Positions 17,558 through 28,942 of a stretch of DNA of 64,000 nucleotides are shown here, one piece after another (within the stretch, counting starts at the first letter, position 1; each line of letters starts with the position of its first letter). Below the pieces are notes generated by a model. The model saw nothing but the letters and a program-made list of their open reading frames with translations, was not told the origin of the DNA and did no database searches. The position numbers and the translations under genes were made by a program. Origin of the DNA: Rhodoferax sp. U11-2br (GTDB taxonomy: Bacteria > Pseudomonadota > Gammaproteobacteria > Burkholderiales > Burkholderiaceae_C); contig NZ_JAHFZF010000009.1 of assembly GCF_018619435.1 (NCBI RefSeq), forward strand, positions 62,001 to 126,000. The letters are read 5' to 3'.

Positions 17558-18346
17558 TTACTGTTGTTTGCTGGCCGTGCTGTCGAGGGTGGTCACCCCC
17601 TCCAGCCGCATCGCATAACCGTCTGTGTGGCGCAGATCGACCGAAGCCAGTTGCTCGGGTCGGCGCTGGTACCGTGCGGTGACCTGGGTCACGGTGGCCA
17701 GAAAACGCTCGGCACGGGCCACCAGTTCGGGGGCCTCGCCGCTGCCCAGCTCCACCTCGGTGCCGGTATCGAGTTGGGCGCGCCAGCCACCCCGGGGGGT
17801 GAGCTCCAGCGCATCAATCGTCATGTCCAGGCGCGCAAACAGCGGCTGCAGCGTCTGCTGCATGGCCAGCACCCGGGCCGACTGATCGTCTGGGCCACTC
17901 AGGCGCGGCAGGTTGTCCTGCTCGAGCTCGCCCACATTGGCGTCAAACACCTCGCCAAAACTGTTGACCATGCTCGAAGAACCCTCCGGCCCCCAGAACG
18001 CTAGGGCTTGGTGCTCCTGTAATTGCACATTCAGGCGGTTCGGGAACTCGCGCCGGACAATCGCCTGGCGCACCCACGGGATGGTCTCAAACACCTGGCG
18101 TGCCGCCGCCACATCGAGCGTGAAAAACGTGCCCTGCAGCCGCGGGATCACATTGGCACGCAAGGTGATGGCGTTGTAGTGGCTGACATCCCCGGTGACG
18201 CGCACCTCGCGGATGGCAAACGCAGGCAGTCGGGCCCCCCAGGCCAGCAGCGCGCTCAGGCCCGCCAATGCCGCAGCGGCAAACAGCAGGCTGGCCACAG
18301 CATGCATCAGGCGAACGTCCATCGGCAGGGGGGTGGTCTGGCTCAT
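17558..18346 (-). CDS. ftsQ: cell division protein FtsQ
   Basis: Bitopic protein of 262 residues: short cytoplasmic tail, one membrane helix (about 20-45), then a POTRA domain beginning [16 protein letters not shown] and a beta domain. It organises the FtsQLB divisome complex in the periplasm. The ATG at 18346 overlaps the ddl stop as ATGA; an upstream ATG 15 codons earlier would overlap ddl more deeply and is less likely. Confidence 0.94.
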   Translation of the reverse strand: MSQTTPLPMDVRLMHAVASLLFAAAALAGLSALLAWGARLPAFAIREVRVTGDVSHYNAITLRANVIPRLQGTFFTLDVAAARQVFETIPWVRQAIVRREFPNRLNVQLQEHQALAFWGPEGSSSMVNSFGEVFDANVGELEQDNLPRLSGPDDQSARVLAMQQTLQPLFARLDMTIDALELTPRGGWRAQLDTGTEVELGSGEAPELVARAERFLATVTQVTARYQRRPEQLASVDLRHTDGYAMRLEGVTTLDSTASKQQ

Positions 18347-19302
18347 GCGAGGGCGTGGTCCAGGGTGGCGGTCTGCAGCACCTGCAGACACAGTTCGGGG
18401 TAGCTGATGCCAGCGGCCTTGGCCGACATCGGCACCAGCGAGTGGCTGGTCATGCCCGGCGAGGTGTTGATCTCCAGCAGATAGGGTTTGCGGGTGGCCG
18501 CGTCAATCATCACGTCGGCACGTGCCCAACCGCGGCAACCCAGGCTCTGGTAGGCGCGCAGCACCAAGGCCTGGATCGCGGCCTCTTCGCCCTCGGGCAA
18601 ACCGGCGGGCACTAGGTAACGCGTGGTGTTGGTGTAGTACTTGGCCTGGAAGTCATAGTTGCCGTCCAGCGCCTGGATGCGGATCACCGGCAACACCCGC
18701 GCTTGGGCACCACTGCCCAGCACCGGCACGGTCACTTCATCACCCGCGATGAACTGCTCACACAGCACTTCTTCATCCATGCCCGCAGCCAGCGCATAAG
18801 CGGCGGCGCACTGGTCAACACTGGTGACCTTGCTCAGACCCAGGGTCGAACCTTCCCGCGCGGGTTTGACAATCATGGGGGCACCGGGCTGGGCCAACTC
18901 GGCATACGCGGCTTCGGTGGCCTGGGCGCTGGCCACCAGACGCCAGGCGGGTGTGGGCAGGCCGTCTGCCAACCACAGGCGTTTGGTCATGATCTTGTCG
19001 ATGGCAATGCTCGATGCCATCACGCCCGGGCCGGTGTAGGGGATACCCAGCAACTCCAGCGCGCCCTGCACCGTGCCGTCTTCACCAAAACGGCCATGCA
19101 GCGCGATGAAACAGCGGGTAAAACCCTCTTTCTTGAGTTCACTCAGGTCGCGCTGACTCGGGTCAAACGCGTGGGCGTTGACACCCACCGAGCGCAAGGC
19201 CTCCAGCACACCAGCACCCGACATCAGCGACACCTCACGCTCGCCGGACTGGCCACCCAGCAGCACGGCGACTTTCTCGGTTTTTAGATCAAATTGGCTC
19301 AT
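18343..19302 (-). CDS. ddlB: D-alanine--D-alanine ligase
   Basis: ATP-grasp ligase of 319 residues that makes D-Ala-D-Ala for peptidoglycan. [16 protein letters not shown], the [17 protein letters not shown] grasp loop and [18 protein letters not shown] are in order. Its Shine-Dalgarno GGAGG and its ATG lie inside a copy of the dispersed palindromic repeat that also contains the murC stop. Confidence 0.97.
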   Translation of the reverse strand: MSQFDLKTEKVAVLLGGQSGEREVSLMSGAGVLEALRSVGVNAHAFDPSQRDLSELKKEGFTRCFIALHGRFGEDGTVQGALELLGIPYTGPGVMASSIAIDKIMTKRLWLADGLPTPAWRLVASAQATEAAYAELAQPGAPMIVKPAREGSTLGLSKVTSVDQCAAAYALAAGMDEEVLCEQFIAGDEVTVPVLGSGAQARVLPVIRIQALDGNYDFQAKYYTNTTRYLVPAGLPEGEEAAIQALVLRAYQSLGCRGWARADVMIDAATRKPYLLEINTSPGMTSHSLVPMSAKAAGISYPELCLQVLQTATLDHALA

Positions 19303-19347
19303 AGCCCTTATACCTCCTGCGCTGTTAGCTCTTGATTCGAGAGCAAA
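19300..19347 (+). repeat. dispersed palindromic repeat at murC/ddl junction
   Basis: ATAGCCCTTAT begins the element and TTAGCTCTTGATTCGAGAGC ends it; the second arm is diverged. On the minus strand it contains the end of murC with its TAA stop (19308-19310), the GGAGG of ddl and the ddl ATG (19300-19302). Confidence 0.6.
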
Positions 19348-20732
19348 TCAACCACCTTGCCACTCACCGCCCCAATGGAACCTGCGCCCATACACAACAC
19401 CACATCACCGTCGCGGGCGTTGTCGGCAATGGCTTGGGGCAGGTCGGCCACCTGGTCCACAAACACCGGTTCGATCTTGCCGGCCACGCGCAGGGCGCGC
19501 GCCAGGCTGCGGCCGTCGGCGGCGACGATGGGGGCTTCACCGGCGGCATAGACCTCGGTCAACAAGACCGCGTCGGCCTGGGCGATGACCTTGACGAAGT
19601 CGTCAAAACAGTCACGGGTGCGGGTGTAGCGGTGCGGCTGGAAGGCCAGCAGCAGGCGCCGCCCAGGGAAGGCGCCGCGCGCCGCCGCCAGCGTGGCCGC
19701 CATCTCGATCGGGTGGTGGCCGTAGTCGTCGACCACGGTGAAGCTGCCACCGTTGCGCGCGGGCAGGTCGCCATAGCGCTGAAAGCGCCGACCCACCCCT
19801 TTGAACCCGGCCAAGGCACGCAGCAACGCGTCGTCGTTGATGTTGAGTTCGGTCGCCACCGCAATCGCCGACAAGGCGTTGAGCACGTTGTGGCGGCCTG
19901 CCAGGTTCAGCACCACGGGCAGGTCGGGCAGTACCTCGCCGTTGCGGCGCTGCACGGTGAAGTGCATCTGTCCGTCCACCGCGCGCACATCGACCGCGCG
20001 CACTTCGGCGCCTTCCTCAAAACCGTAGCTGGTGACCGGGCAGGTCACCTGCGGCACGATGGCACGCACCGCCGGGTCGTCGGTGCACAGGATGGCGGTG
20101 CCGTAAAACGGCATGCGGTGCAGGAAGTCGACAAAGGCCTTTTTCAAGTTTTCGAAGTTGTGGCCATAGGTTTCCATGTGGTCGGCGTCGATGTTGGTCA
20201 CCACCGCCATCACCGGCAACAGGTTCAAAAACGACGCGTCCGACTCGTCGGCCTCGACCACGATGTAGTCGCCCTTGCCCAGGCGGGCGTTGGCACCCGC
20301 GCTGTTGAGGCGCCCACCGATGACAAAGGTCGGGTCCAGCCCGGCCTCGGCCAGCACACTGGCGACCAGGCTGGTGGTGGTGGTTTTGCCGTGGGTGCCA
20401 GCAATCGCAATGCCGCGTTTGAGGCGCATGAGTTCGGCCAGCATCAGCGCACGTGGCACCACCGGGATGCGGCTGTGCCGGGCCGCCAGCACCTCGGGGT
20501 TGTCGGCCTGCACCGCGGTGGAGGTGACCACCGCGTTGGCACCCTGGATATGCGCGGCATCATGGCCGATGTAGGTCTGGATACCCAGGCTGGCCAAACG
20601 CTGCAAGGTGGCGCTTTCGGCCTGGTCCGAGCCGGAAATGGTGTAGCCCAGGTTGAACAAAATTTCGGCAATGCCGGACATGCCAACCCCGCCGATGCCG
20701 ACGAAGTGGATGTGTTTGATGGCGTGTTTCAT
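19308..20732 (-). CDS. murC: UDP-N-acetylmuramate--L-alanine ligase
   Basis: Cytosolic Mur ligase of 474 residues that adds L-Ala to UDP-MurNAc. The N-terminal [17 protein letters not shown] binds the UDP substrate; [17 protein letters not shown] is the ATP loop; the C-terminal domain has [16 protein letters not shown] and [11 protein letters not shown]. The last few codons and the stop derive from a repeat element. Gap of 94 nt from murG with a GGCCC/GGGCC hairpin. Confidence 0.97.
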   Translation of the reverse strand: MKHAIKHIHFVGIGGVGMSGIAEILFNLGYTISGSDQAESATLQRLASLGIQTYIGHDAAHIQGANAVVTSTAVQADNPEVLAARHSRIPVVPRALMLAELMRLKRGIAIAGTHGKTTTTSLVASVLAEAGLDPTFVIGGRLNSAGANARLGKGDYIVVEADESDASFLNLLPVMAVVTNIDADHMETYGHNFENLKKAFVDFLHRMPFYGTAILCTDDPAVRAIVPQVTCPVTSYGFEEGAEVRAVDVRAVDGQMHFTVQRRNGEVLPDLPVVLNLAGRHNVLNALSAIAVATELNINDDALLRALAGFKGVGRRFQRYGDLPARNGGSFTVVDDYGHHPIEMAATLAAARGAFPGRRLLLAFQPHRYTRTRDCFDDFVKVIAQADAVLLTEVYAAGEAPIVAADGRSLARALRVAGKIEPVFVDQVADLPQAIADNARDGDVVLCMGAGSIGAVSGKVVDLLSNQELTAQEV

Positions 20733-20762
20733 AACTTCTTTTCTCCCACCACGTGGGTTGTC

Positions 20763-20796
20763 CTGGCCCGCTCAAGGGGGGCGTAGCGAGGGCCAG
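20763..20796. repeat. inverted repeat between murG and murC
   Basis: CTGGCCC at 20763-20769 and GGGCCAG at 20790-20796 flank 20 nt containing a GGGGGG tract. It is the only sizeable break in the murG-ddl run. It could fold in the transcript just upstream of the murC Shine-Dalgarno (GGGAGAAAAG), but no function is proven. Confidence 0.5.
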
Positions 20797-20826
20797 AGAA
20801 AACGGTCCGCATCAGCGTCAGCCTCG

Positions 20827-21903
20827 TCATGGGCTCACCTCTACACATGCGGCCACGATCTGCTCGGTGGCCTCCAGTTTTTGCAATTTTTTAGCCTCTA
20901 GCCCTTGATTCATCAGGGTAGATCGCTCCATTTTTAATAACATGTCAGCCAGCTTCTGCGGCGTCAGTTCGCGCTGCGGCACCAGCCAGCCCGCGCCCTG
21001 ATCGACCAGGAAGCGGGCGTTGGCCGTCTGGTGGTCATCCACCGCATGCGGCAGCGGCACAAACAAGGCAGCGGCGCCCACGGCGGCCAGCTCGGTCACG
21101 GTGCTGGCACCGGCGCGGCAGATCACTAGGTCGGCCTCGGCAAAAGCCTGGGCGGTGTTGTCGATGAAAGGCGTCAACTCGGCAGCCACACCGGCCTGGG
21201 CGTAATTGGCACGCAGGGCGTCGATCTGCTTGGCGCCGCTTTGGTGCAGCACGCTGGGGCGTTGGTCTGCTGGCAGCAGCGCCAGCGCCTGCGGCACGAT
21301 GTCGTTGAGCGCCTTGGCGCCCAGACTGCCCCCCACCACCAGCAGTTTGAGGGGCCCGCTGCGCCCGGCAAAACGCTGCTCCGGCGCAGGCAGGTTCAAA
21401 AAGGCGGCACGCAGCGGGTTGCCAACCCACCGGGCGCCCTTGAGCACCTTCGGGAACGCGGTGAAAACACGGTCTGCCACACCGGCGAGCACCTTGTTGG
21501 CCAGCCCCGCCACCGAATTCTGTTCGTGCAGGATCAGCGGTTTGCCCAGTGCCACCGCCATCAGACCGGCCGGGAAACTGATGTAGCCACCCAGGCCCAC
21601 CACCACATCGGGTTGGACCCGGCGCAGCACCTGGATGCTCTGCCAGAAGGCCTTGAGCAGACGCAGAGGCAACAAGGCCACCGTGCTCAGGCCCTTGCCA
21701 CGCAAGCCCCCAAATTCAATTGCCTCAAAGGCAAAGCCCTGCGGCGGCACCAACTGGCTTTCCATGCTGGGCTGGCCCGGTTGACCGCGACCACCAAGCC
21801 AGTGCACGCGCCAGCCCTGCTCGCGCAGCGCCTGAGCGACTGCCAGCCCCGGGAAGATGTGACCACCTGTGCCACCGGCCATGATCAAAGCGCACTTGCT
21901 CAT
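20827..21903 (-). CDS. murG: UDP-GlcNAc:lipid I N-acetylglucosaminyltransferase
   Basis: Peripheral membrane GT-B glycosyltransferase of 358 residues that makes lipid [19 protein letters not shown] is the N-terminal lipid-binding loop; the C-terminal half has [13 protein letters not shown] and [26 protein letters not shown]. The start at 21903 overlaps the ftsW stop as ATGA, so the much longer upstream extension is rejected. A repeat copy lies in frame near the C terminus (20884-20942). Confidence 0.97.
   Translation of the reverse strand: MSKCALIMAGGTGGHIFPGLAVAQALREQGWRVHWLGGRGQPGQPSMESQLVPPQGFAFEAIEFGGLRGKGLSTVALLPLRLLKAFWQSIQVLRRVQPDVVVGLGGYISFPAGLMAVALGKPLILHEQNSVAGLANKVLAGVADRVFTAFPKVLKGARWVGNPLRAAFLNLPAPEQRFAGRSGPLKLLVVGGSLGAKALNDIVPQALALLPADQRPSVLHQSGAKQIDALRANYAQAGVAAELTPFIDNTAQAFAEADLVICRAGASTVTELAAVGAAALFVPLPHAVDDHQTANARFLVDQGAGWLVPQRELTPQKLADMLLKMERSTLMNQGLEAKKLQKLEATEQIVAACVEVSP
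20884..20942 (+). repeat. dispersed palindromic repeat, inside murG
   Basis: Arms GCCTCTAGCCCTTGAT and ATCAGGGTAGATCGCT match the family core. Read on the minus strand it codes for residues around [13 protein letters not shown] near the MurG C terminus, in frame and without a stop. Confidence 0.8.
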
Positions 21904-23147
21904 ACACGGCCTCCGTGCATCAACGTGCGGTTCTCTTGGTCTATTCTCAGCACCACTGCGATGGCAGCGAGGTTGATCAGGATGGCGGAGCCGCCGTAAC
22001 TCATGAGGGGCAAGGTCAGGCCTTTGGTCGGCAAGGCGCCCAGATTCACACCCATGTTGATGAAGGACTGAAAGCCCATCCACACCGCCACACCCTGCGC
22101 CACCAGGCCGGCAAACACCCGCTCCAGCGCAATCGCCTGGCGGCCGATGTACATCACCCGGCGCACCATCCACAAAAACAGGCCAATCACCAGAATGACA
22201 CCCACCAGGCCAAATTCTTCACCAATCACCGCGAGCAGGAAGTCGGTGTGGGCCTCGGGCAGCCAGTTAAGCTTTTCCACGCTGCCACCCAGACCCACGC
22301 CAAAAATCTCGCCGCGCCCAATGGCAATCAGCGAGTGCGTCAGCTGGTAACCCTTGGCCAGGGCATTGGTTTCGCTCCAGGGATCGAGGTAAGCAAAAAT
22401 GCGTTCGCGCCGGAACTCGCTGGTTGCGATCATGGTGCCAAACGCCAGCAGCAGCACCGCCACAATCAGGAAGAACATGCGCGCATTCACGCCACCCAGG
22501 AACAGGATGCCCATGGCAATCACCGCAATCACCATGAAGGCGCCCATGTCGGGTTCGGCCAGCAGCAGCACCCCCACCACCGCCACCGCCGCGCCCATGG
22601 GCAACACCGCGCGCAGGAAGCGCTCTTTCACATCCATCTTGCGCACCATGTAGTTGGCGGCATACAGCAGCACGGTGAACTTGACCATCTCGGAGGGCTG
22701 AAAACTCAGCGGTCCCAGGCTGATCCAGCGGCGTGCGCCATACACCTTTTTGCCCACACCGGGCACCAGCACCAGGGCCAGCAGCACCAAGGACACCACA
22801 AACAGCCAAGGTGCGGCTTTTTCCCAGGTCGCCAGCGGCACCTGGTAGGCCATCAGCGCACCCACAAAGGCCATCACCAGCCACATGCTGTGCCGCACCA
22901 GAAAGTAGGTCGGTGTGTATTGGGCAAAACGCGGGTTCTCCGGCAACGCAATCGAGGCTGAATACACCATCACCAGCCCCCACAACAGCAACGCCGTGGT
23001 GACCCAGAACAGCGGCTGATCAAACCCCTGCGCCCGCACCGGTGCCGAGCCGGTGGCACCCAGGCGCACCGGCAACACATCACCGGCAGGCCCGCCCAGC
23101 GTCCACAAACGCAGACGCTGACCCAGGGGCAGGCTGCGGCTGCTCAT
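21900..23147 (-). CDS. ftsW: lipid II polymerase / cell division protein FtsW
   Basis: SEDS-family polytopic protein of 415 residues with about ten helices. [21 protein letters not shown], the periplasmic loop [19 protein letters not shown] and the terminal [16 protein letters not shown] are the SEDS signatures. It polymerises septal glycan with FtsI. Overlaps murD and murG by 4 nt each. Confidence 0.97.
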   Translation of the reverse strand: MSSRSLPLGQRLRLWTLGGPAGDVLPVRLGATGSAPVRAQGFDQPLFWVTTALLLWGLVMVYSASIALPENPRFAQYTPTYFLVRHSMWLVMAFVGALMAYQVPLATWEKAAPWLFVVSLVLLALVLVPGVGKKVYGARRWISLGPLSFQPSEMVKFTVLLYAANYMVRKMDVKERFLRAVLPMGAAVAVVGVLLLAEPDMGAFMVIAVIAMGILFLGGVNARMFFLIVAVLLLAFGTMIATSEFRRERIFAYLDPWSETNALAKGYQLTHSLIAIGRGEIFGVGLGGSVEKLNWLPEAHTDFLLAVIGEEFGLVGVILVIGLFLWMVRRVMYIGRQAIALERVFAGLVAQGVAVWMGFQSFINMGVNLGALPTKGLTLPLMSYGGSAILINLAAIAVVLRIDQENRTLMHGGRV

Positions 23148-24832
23148 GCGCCTGCCTCCAACATCACACCGGCGTCGCTAGCCAGTTGGGCCACCGACTG
23201 CACAAACACCTGGGCGCGGTGTTCGTAGTTGTCAAACATGTCAAAACTGGCGCACGCCGGGGACATCAACACCGCATCACCCGCTTGTGCCAGGGTACTG
23301 GCCTGGGTCACCGCATCCATCATCGAGCTGGCGTCCAACAGCGGCACACCGGTATCCAACAATGCGGCACGGATCTGTGGTGCGTCGCGCCCAATCAGCA
23401 ACACAGCACGCACATAACGGCGCACCGGCTCGGCCAAAGGCGCGAAGTCCTGGCCCTTGCCCTCACCCCCCAGGATCACGACCACCTTGCGGTCGGCGCC
23501 CAGGCCCATCAAGGCGGCCACGGTCGCGCCCACATTGGTGCCTTTGCTGTCGTCAAAATACTCCACGTCGTTGACGGTGCCAATCGACTGCACGCGGTGC
23601 GGTTCACCGGTGTATTCGCGCAGGCCGTACAACATCGGCGCCAGTGCACACCCTGCCGCACTGGCCAGGGCCAGCGCCGACAAGGCGTTGATGGCGTTAT
23701 GGCGGCCCCGGATGCGCAAGGCGTCAGCCGGCATCAGCCGCTGGATGAACAGCTCGTCGGCCGCTTCGCTGCGTTTGCGTTTGGTCTCGTCCGCATCCTG
23801 CGCCCGCACCAGCCAGGTCATGCCGTTGACCGACTCGATGCCAAAGTCGCCCGGGCGCCGGGGCAGATCACCACCAAACAGGATGCACGGGCGCTGCTGG
23901 GGTTTTTGTAATTTCACTTTGACCGGGGGCGGCAACATGGCCATCACGGCCTCGTCTTCACGGTTGAGCACCATCAGGCCGGTTTGGCCAAAGATGTGGG
24001 TCTTGGCCTCGGCGTAGGCGGCCATCGAACCATGCCAATCCAGATGGTCCTGGGTGATGTTGAGCACCGCGCCAGCGGTCGGCTCAAAGCCGGTTTCGCC
24101 ATCGAGCTGAAAACTCGACAACTCCAGCACCCAGACCTCGGGCAGGCTGTTGCTGTCCAGATGCTGCGCCAGGGTGTCAAGCAGGGTCGGGCCGATGTTG
24201 CCCGCCAGCGCCACCGTTTTACCGGCACGCTCAACCAGCTGACCAGTCAGTGAGGTGACCGTGGTTTTGCCATTGGTGCCGGTGATCGCCAGCACAGCAG
24301 GTGTGTAGCCGCGTTCAACCTTCAACTGGGCCAGCGCCTGCGCATACAAGCCCAATTCGCCTGCAGCCCAGATACCGACTGCCTTGGCAGCTTCAAACAC
24401 AGGAGCAACCTCGGCCGGGCTCAAACCCGGGCTCTTGAACACCGCACGCAGATGGGTGCCCTGCACCAGCGCCGCAGTGAAAGCACCACCCACGAACTGG
24501 ACACCGGGCAGCTCGCTGTGCAGCTTGGCCAGCTGCGGCGGTGCGCTGCGGGTGTCGGCCACGGTGACCTGCGCACCACAGCGGACACACCAGCGCGCCA
24601 TCGCCAGGCCAGAGGCGCCCAGGCCCAGGATCAGCACAGGCTGGTCTTGCAGCGGGTGTGGGTTGCTGGCGGGTTGCTCTGTGACGCCAGCCGCTCCTTC
24701 AATGGGCACAGCCGCCGTTGACGTGTCCGGCCCGCAGGCCATCGGCTGGCCGTCGCCCGGCTGTCCCAGAACGGCCAAAGCCCCCTCGGGGGGCAATGCG
24801 GTGATCGTGGTGTCAAGGGGTGTTGTTGTCAT
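23144..24832 (-). CDS. murD: UDP-N-acetylmuramoylalanine--D-glutamate ligase
   Basis: Mur ligase of 562 residues, much longer than Escherichia coli MurD (438). [19 protein letters not shown] starts the UDP-binding domain only at about residue 65; [17 protein letters not shown] is the ATP loop. The extra length is an Ala/Gly/Pro-rich leader (about 1-63) and an insert between [12 protein letters not shown] and the [11 protein letters not shown] motif. The ATG at 24832 lies 2 nt after the mraY stop; a longer frame would overlap mraY. It adds D-Glu to UDP-MurNAc-L-Ala. Confidence 0.94.
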   Translation of the reverse strand: MTTTPLDTTITALPPEGALAVLGQPGDGQPMACGPDTSTAAVPIEGAAGVTEQPASNPHPLQDQPVLILGLGASGLAMARWCVRCGAQVTVADTRSAPPQLAKLHSELPGVQFVGGAFTAALVQGTHLRAVFKSPGLSPAEVAPVFEAAKAVGIWAAGELGLYAQALAQLKVERGYTPAVLAITGTNGKTTVTSLTGQLVERAGKTVALAGNIGPTLLDTLAQHLDSNSLPEVWVLELSSFQLDGETGFEPTAGAVLNITQDHLDWHGSMAAYAEAKTHIFGQTGLMVLNREDEAVMAMLPPPVKVKLQKPQQRPCILFGGDLPRRPGDFGIESVNGMTWLVRAQDADETKRKRSEAADELFIQRLMPADALRIRGRHNAINALSALALASAAGCALAPMLYGLREYTGEPHRVQSIGTVNDVEYFDDSKGTNVGATVAALMGLGADRKVVVILGGEGKGQDFAPLAEPVRRYVRAVLLIGRDAPQIRAALLDTGVPLLDASSMMDAVTQASTLAQAGDAVLMSPACASFDMFDNYEHRAQVFVQSVAQLASDAGVMLEAGA

Positions 24833-24834
24833 GG

Positions 24835-26013
24835 TCACCTCAGCTTCAAGGTGGACAGGCCAATCAGGCACAACAACATGGTGATGATCCAGAAACGCAC
24901 CACCACCTGGGTTTCTTTCCAACCGGTTTTTTCAAAATGGTGGTGCAAGGGCGCCATCTTGAGCAGGCGTTTGCCGCTGCCAAAACGTTTTTTGGTGTAC
25001 TTGAAGTACGTCACCTGCAGCATCACTGAAACCGCTTCGGCGACAAAAATGCCACCCATGATGGCCAGCACAATCTCTTGCCGAACAATCACCGCGATGG
25101 TGCCCAGAGCACCACCGAGCGCCAGCGCGCCCACGTCACCCATGAAGACCTGGGCCGGATGCGCGTTGAACCACAAAAAGGCCAGCCCGGCTCCGGCCAT
25201 CGCGGCACAAAAAATCATCAGCTCACCGGCCCCGGGGATGTGCGGCAAAAACAGGTAACGGGCAAACACAGCGTTGCCGGTGACGTACGCAAAAATACCC
25301 AGGCAGGCACCGACCATCACCACCGGCATGATCGCCAGGCCGTCGAGCCCGTCGGTCAGGTTCACCGCGTTGCTGGAACCCACAATCACCAGATAGGTCA
25401 GGATCACAAAACCCAGCACACCGAGCGGGTAGCTGATTTCCTTGAAAAACGGCACCATCAGCCCGGCCTTGGGCGGCAGGCTCAGATCGAACCCCGACTG
25501 CACCCAGGTGAAGAACAGCTCCAGCACACGGTAGTTGGTGTTCTCGGAAATGCTGAACACCAGGTACAGCGCAGCGGCCAAACCAATCAGCGACTGCCAC
25601 AGGTATTTTTCGCGCGAGGGCATGCCCTCGGGGTCTTTGTTGACCACCTTGCGCCAATCGTCCGACCAGCCAATGGCGCCAAAACCCAGCGTCACCAGCA
25701 ACACGATCCACACGAACCGGTTGCTCCAGTCAAACCACAGCAGGGTCGAGATCGCGATGCTCAGCAAAATCAGCACCCCGCCCATGGTCGGTGTGCCACT
25801 TTTGACCAGGTGCGACTCCATGCCATAACCACGCACCGGCTGGCCGATCTTGAGTGCGGTCAGGCGACGGATCACCCAGGGACCGGCGGCAATGCCCATC
25901 AGCAGCGCGGTCATCGCGGCCATCACGGCGCGGAAGGTCTGGTACTGGAACACGCGCAAAAAGCCCAGTTCGGGCGAGAGGGTTTGCAACCATTGGGCCA
26001 GCCAGATCAGCAT
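24835..26013 (-). CDS. mraY: phospho-N-acetylmuramoyl-pentapeptide transferase
   Basis: Polytopic enzyme of 392 residues forming lipid I from UDP-MurNAc-pentapeptide and undecaprenyl phosphate. [27 protein letters not shown] (metal-binding aspartates), [19 protein letters not shown] and [12 protein letters not shown] are all intact. The start overlaps the 3' end of murF by 7 nt. Confidence 0.97.
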   Translation of the reverse strand: MLIWLAQWLQTLSPELGFLRVFQYQTFRAVMAAMTALLMGIAAGPWVIRRLTALKIGQPVRGYGMESHLVKSGTPTMGGVLILLSIAISTLLWFDWSNRFVWIVLLVTLGFGAIGWSDDWRKVVNKDPEGMPSREKYLWQSLIGLAAALYLVFSISENTNYRVLELFFTWVQSGFDLSLPPKAGLMVPFFKEISYPLGVLGFVILTYLVIVGSSNAVNLTDGLDGLAIMPVVMVGACLGIFAYVTGNAVFARYLFLPHIPGAGELMIFCAAMAGAGLAFLWFNAHPAQVFMGDVGALALGGALGTIAVIVRQEIVLAIMGGIFVAEAVSVMLQVTYFKYTKKRFGSGKRLLKMAPLHHHFEKTGWKETQVVVRFWIITMLLCLIGLSTLKLR

Positions 26014-27431
26014 GTGGCCCCCTGGGACGCGTCAGCGGTCGCCACCAATGCCTCCACCACCCGCTCCATCTTCATGAAACGCGAGCCCTTGACCAGCACG
26101 CTGGCCACCTCCGGCAAGGTGCTGAGCACCGCCGCTTGTAAATCCATCATCTCGGGGTACACCTTGATCTCTTCAAACTTCATAGCTGCCTGCCCAGTCT
26201 GTATACCGGTCACAAGCACTTTTTCTATATTCTTCTGGCGAGCATGGGCCAACGCCTCGGCATGGAACTGCGGGCCCTGGTCACCCACCTCACCCATGTC
26301 ACCAAGCACCAGCAGACGCGGCCCGGGCAGGGCCGCCAACACGTCGATGGCGGCACGCACCGAGTCCGGGTTGGCGTTGTAGGTGTCGTCCACCACGGTG
26401 ATGGCGCGCCCCAGGTGCTGCAACTGCAGCGCCCGGCTGCGGCCTTTAACCGGTTCAAACGCACTCAAACCCTGCGCGATGGCGGCCAGCGGCACACCAG
26501 CGGCCAGCGCACAGGCCACCGCTGCGAGGGAGTTCTTGACGTTGTGGGCACCGGCGATGTGCAGGCTGTAGGACAACTCACCTGCGGGTGTGCTGGCGCT
26601 GACCTGCCAGGCGGCGTCTTGCCAATTGGCGTGCAGCGCAACCACATCGGCACCCGCTTGGGCCTGCGCCGCAAAGGTCAGCACTTTGCGCTGACGCGCC
26701 AAGGCCGCCCAGACCGGGCTGTAAGCATCATCGGCTGGGAACACCGCCACACCGTCCTCAGGCAGCGCACGGATCACCGAGCCGTTTTCCTCAGCCACAG
26801 CCTGCACCGTGTGCATAAATTCGAGGTGCTCACGCTGGGCGTTGTTGACCAGCGCCACCGTGGGCTGGGCAATGGCCGCCAGCGTGGCGATTTCGCCGGG
26901 ATGGTTCATGCCCAGTTCAACCACCGCTATTGAGTGGGCAGGCGTCAGGCGCAGCACGGTGAGTGGCACGCCGATGTCGTTGTTGAAGTTGCCTTGGGTG
27001 GACAAGGCGGCATCCCCCTGGTGGGCGCGCAGGATCGCCGCGACCATCTGGGTCACCGTGGTTTTGCCATTGCTGCCGGTCACCGCGATCAGCGGCAGCA
27101 CAAACTGGGCGCGGTGTTGGGTCGCCAGTTGCGCCAGCGCCAGCCGGGCATCGGGCACCACCAGGCCGGGCAAGCCCGCTTGCGCCAGTTGTGCCGCAAC
27201 GCCCTCGCCCTGGCAAATGGCCGCCACCGCGCCTTTGGTCTTGGCCTCGGCCAGGAAAGCATTGGCGTCAAAGTGCTCGCCACGCAGCGCCACAAACAGG
27301 TCACCAGGCTGCAGGCTGCGGGTGTCGCTGTGCACGCGGGCAACCGCCACCAGCACAGTCGCGTCCATTCCCACGGCTTGCGCCTGATCCAGCCAGCTGG
27401 CCGCTTGTTGCAGGGTCATCAGGCTGCTCAT
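26007..27431 (-). CDS. murF: UDP-N-acetylmuramoyl-tripeptide--D-alanyl-D-alanine ligase
   Basis: Mur ligase of 474 residues that adds D-Ala-D-Ala made by Ddl. [20 protein letters not shown] is the ATP loop, followed by [16 protein letters not shown] and [18 protein letters not shown] diverged repeat copy lies in frame at 26173-26236. The start overlaps the murE stop as ATGA. Confidence 0.96.
   Translation of the reverse strand: MSSLMTLQQAASWLDQAQAVGMDATVLVAVARVHSDTRSLQPGDLFVALRGEHFDANAFLAEAKTKGAVAAICQGEGVAAQLAQAGLPGLVVPDARLALAQLATQHRAQFVLPLIAVTGSNGKTTVTQMVAAILRAHQGDAALSTQGNFNNDIGVPLTVLRLTPAHSIAVVELGMNHPGEIATLAAIAQPTVALVNNAQREHLEFMHTVQAVAEENGSVIRALPEDGVAVFPADDAYSPVWAALARQRKVLTFAAQAQAGADVVALHANWQDAAWQVSASTPAGELSYSLHIAGAHNVKNSLAAVACALAAGVPLAAIAQGLSAFEPVKGRSRALQLQHLGRAITVVDDTYNANPDSVRAAIDVLAALPGPRLLVLGDMGEVGDQGPQFHAEALAHARQKNIEKVLVTGIQTGQAAMKFEEIKVYPEMMDLQAAVLSTLPEVASVLVKGSRFMKMERVVEALVATADASQGATC
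26173..26236 (-). repeat. diverged palindromic repeat, inside murF
   Basis: On the minus strand the tail GGCAGCTATGAAGTTTGAAG and the AAAAAGTGCTTG arm match the ends of the family consensus; the inner arms (GACCGGTATACAGACTGGGC) have lost most pairing. In frame with murF. Confidence 0.5.
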
Positions 27432-28942
27432 GCGGCCACCCCGTTGGCGTTTGGGGCACGTTGCGCCAGCGCCTGGCGGACATGCGCCAAGTCCAGGAAG
27501 GGATGGCGCTGACCGGCGATCTCTTGGTAATCCTCGTGGCCTTTGCCCGCCACCAGCACCACATCCGCGGCGGCGGCTTGCGCCAGCGCCTGCGCGATGG
27601 CGCGGGCGCGGTCCGGCTCCACCATGACATCGGGCACGCCGCTCAAGCCCAGCAAAATCTGGCAGATGATGGCGTCGGGCGCCTCGCTGCGCGGGTTGTC
27701 ACTGGTCACCAGCACCCGGTCGGCATGGCTGGCGGCCACCGCGCCCATCAGCGGGCGTTTGCGGGTGTCGCGGTCACCGCCGCAACCAAACACACACCAG
27801 AGCTGGCCACCCCGTTGCGCCGCCACTGGCTTCAGAGCATCGAGCGCCTTGGCCAGTGCGTCAGGGGTGTGGGCGTAGTCCACCGCCACCAGCGGCTGCC
27901 CCAGCAGGTTGACACATTCCATACGCCCCGGCACCGGGGTCAAGGCCGAGCAGGCATCCACCGCCACCGCCAGCGGCACACCCAGGCTGCGCAAAGTCGC
28001 GATCACACCTAGCAGGTTGGCCACGTTGTAGTCACCAATCAGGCCGGTGGCCAGTGGCAGCGCCTGGTCAGCTTCCACCACCGTGAAACGGGTTCCGCCC
28101 TGGCTGTAGTCAATCGCCTGCGCCTGTAGGCGCGCGCTGTTGCCCGCACCGGGCAACATCGAAACACTCCAGAGATCCAGTGCGCTGCCCGCCAGGGTGT
28201 GGGCCAGGTCGGCGCCGTAAGCATCATCTACATTGACAACCGCCGCGCGCAGGCCGGGCCAGGCAAAAAGTTTGGTCTTGGCCTGCCAATAGGCTTCCAT
28301 GCTGCCGTGGTAGTCCAGGTGATCCTGCGTCAGATTGGTCAGGATCGCGGTGTGGATCTGCGTGCCGTCCAGGCGGTGTTCTTCGATGCCAATCGACGAG
28401 GCCTCAATGGCGCAGGCACCAAAGCCCTGAGCCACAAAACGCGCAAACGCCGACTGCAAGGCCACCGGGTCGGGCGTGGTCAGGCCGGTGCTCACCACAT
28501 CGGGCGGCACACCAATGCCCAAAGTGCCTACCAGCCCGCATGGAATGGGCGCCACCTGCTTCAAATTCGAGAGTACCTGGGCCAACCACCAGGCGGTGGA
28601 AGTTTTTCCATTGGTGCCGGTGACAGCCAGCACGGCCAAGGCCTGGCTGGGCTGGTCAAAGTAGAGGCTGGCCAGCGGACCGCTGGCGGCCTTGAGACCG
28701 CTGTAACTGGCGATACGTGGGTCATCAAAAGCAAAGGCCTCGGCACCACTTTGTTCCACCAGACAGGCCGCCGCACCGGCTGCCAGCGCAGCCGCCACAT
28801 GCTGGCGCGCGTCCACTGCAGCACCAGGCCAGGCCAGAAAACCGTCACCGGGCTGCAGTTGGCGGCTGTCGGTGCGCAAATGGCCACGCACCTGTGCGCG
28901 CAGCCAGGACACGGCCTTTTGGGGACTGGACAGATGCCGCAT
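27428..28942 (-). CDS. murE: UDP-MurNAc-tripeptide synthetase (meso-DAP adding)
   Basis: Mur ligase of 504 residues. AVTGTNGKTSTAWWLAQVL is the ATP loop, and TSDNPRSEAPDAII carries the DNPR motif that marks specificity for meso-diaminopimelate rather than lysine, agreeing with dapF elsewhere in the window. Start shares one base with the ftsI stop (TGATG). Confidence 0.97.
   Translation of the reverse strand: MRHLSSPQKAVSWLRAQVRGHLRTDSRQLQPGDGFLAWPGAAVDARQHVAAALAAGAAACLVEQSGAEAFAFDDPRIASYSGLKAASGPLASLYFDQPSQALAVLAVTGTNGKTSTAWWLAQVLSNLKQVAPIPCGLVGTLGIGVPPDVVSTGLTTPDPVALQSAFARFVAQGFGACAIEASSIGIEEHRLDGTQIHTAILTNLTQDHLDYHGSMEAYWQAKTKLFAWPGLRAAVVNVDDAYGADLAHTLAGSALDLWSVSMLPGAGNSARLQAQAIDYSQGGTRFTVVEADQALPLATGLIGDYNVANLLGVIATLRSLGVPLAVAVDACSALTPVPGRMECVNLLGQPLVAVDYAHTPDALAKALDALKPVAAQRGGQLWCVFGCGGDRDTRKRPLMGAVAASHADRVLVTSDNPRSEAPDAIICQILLGLSGVPDVMVEPDRARAIAQALAQAAAADVVLVAGKGHEDYQEIAGQRHPFLDLAHVRQALAQRAPNANGVAA
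28525..28575 (+). repeat. possible heavily diverged palindromic repeat, inside murE
   Basis: CCTACCAGCCCGCAT, ATGGGC and the TTCAAATTCGAGAG tail are spaced like the family consensus, but the inner arms barely pair. Listed as a weak candidate only. Confidence 0.25.

Noticed and set aside
19332..20786. 484-codon plus-strand frame opposite murC
   Set aside because: Same third-position effect; the minus strand is unambiguous MurC and the plus product is His/Gln/Val-rich with no motif.
20827..22173. 448-codon version of MurG
   Set aside because: The first 90 residues are ftsW read in another frame; [15 protein letters not shown] with the ATGA overlap is the proper start.
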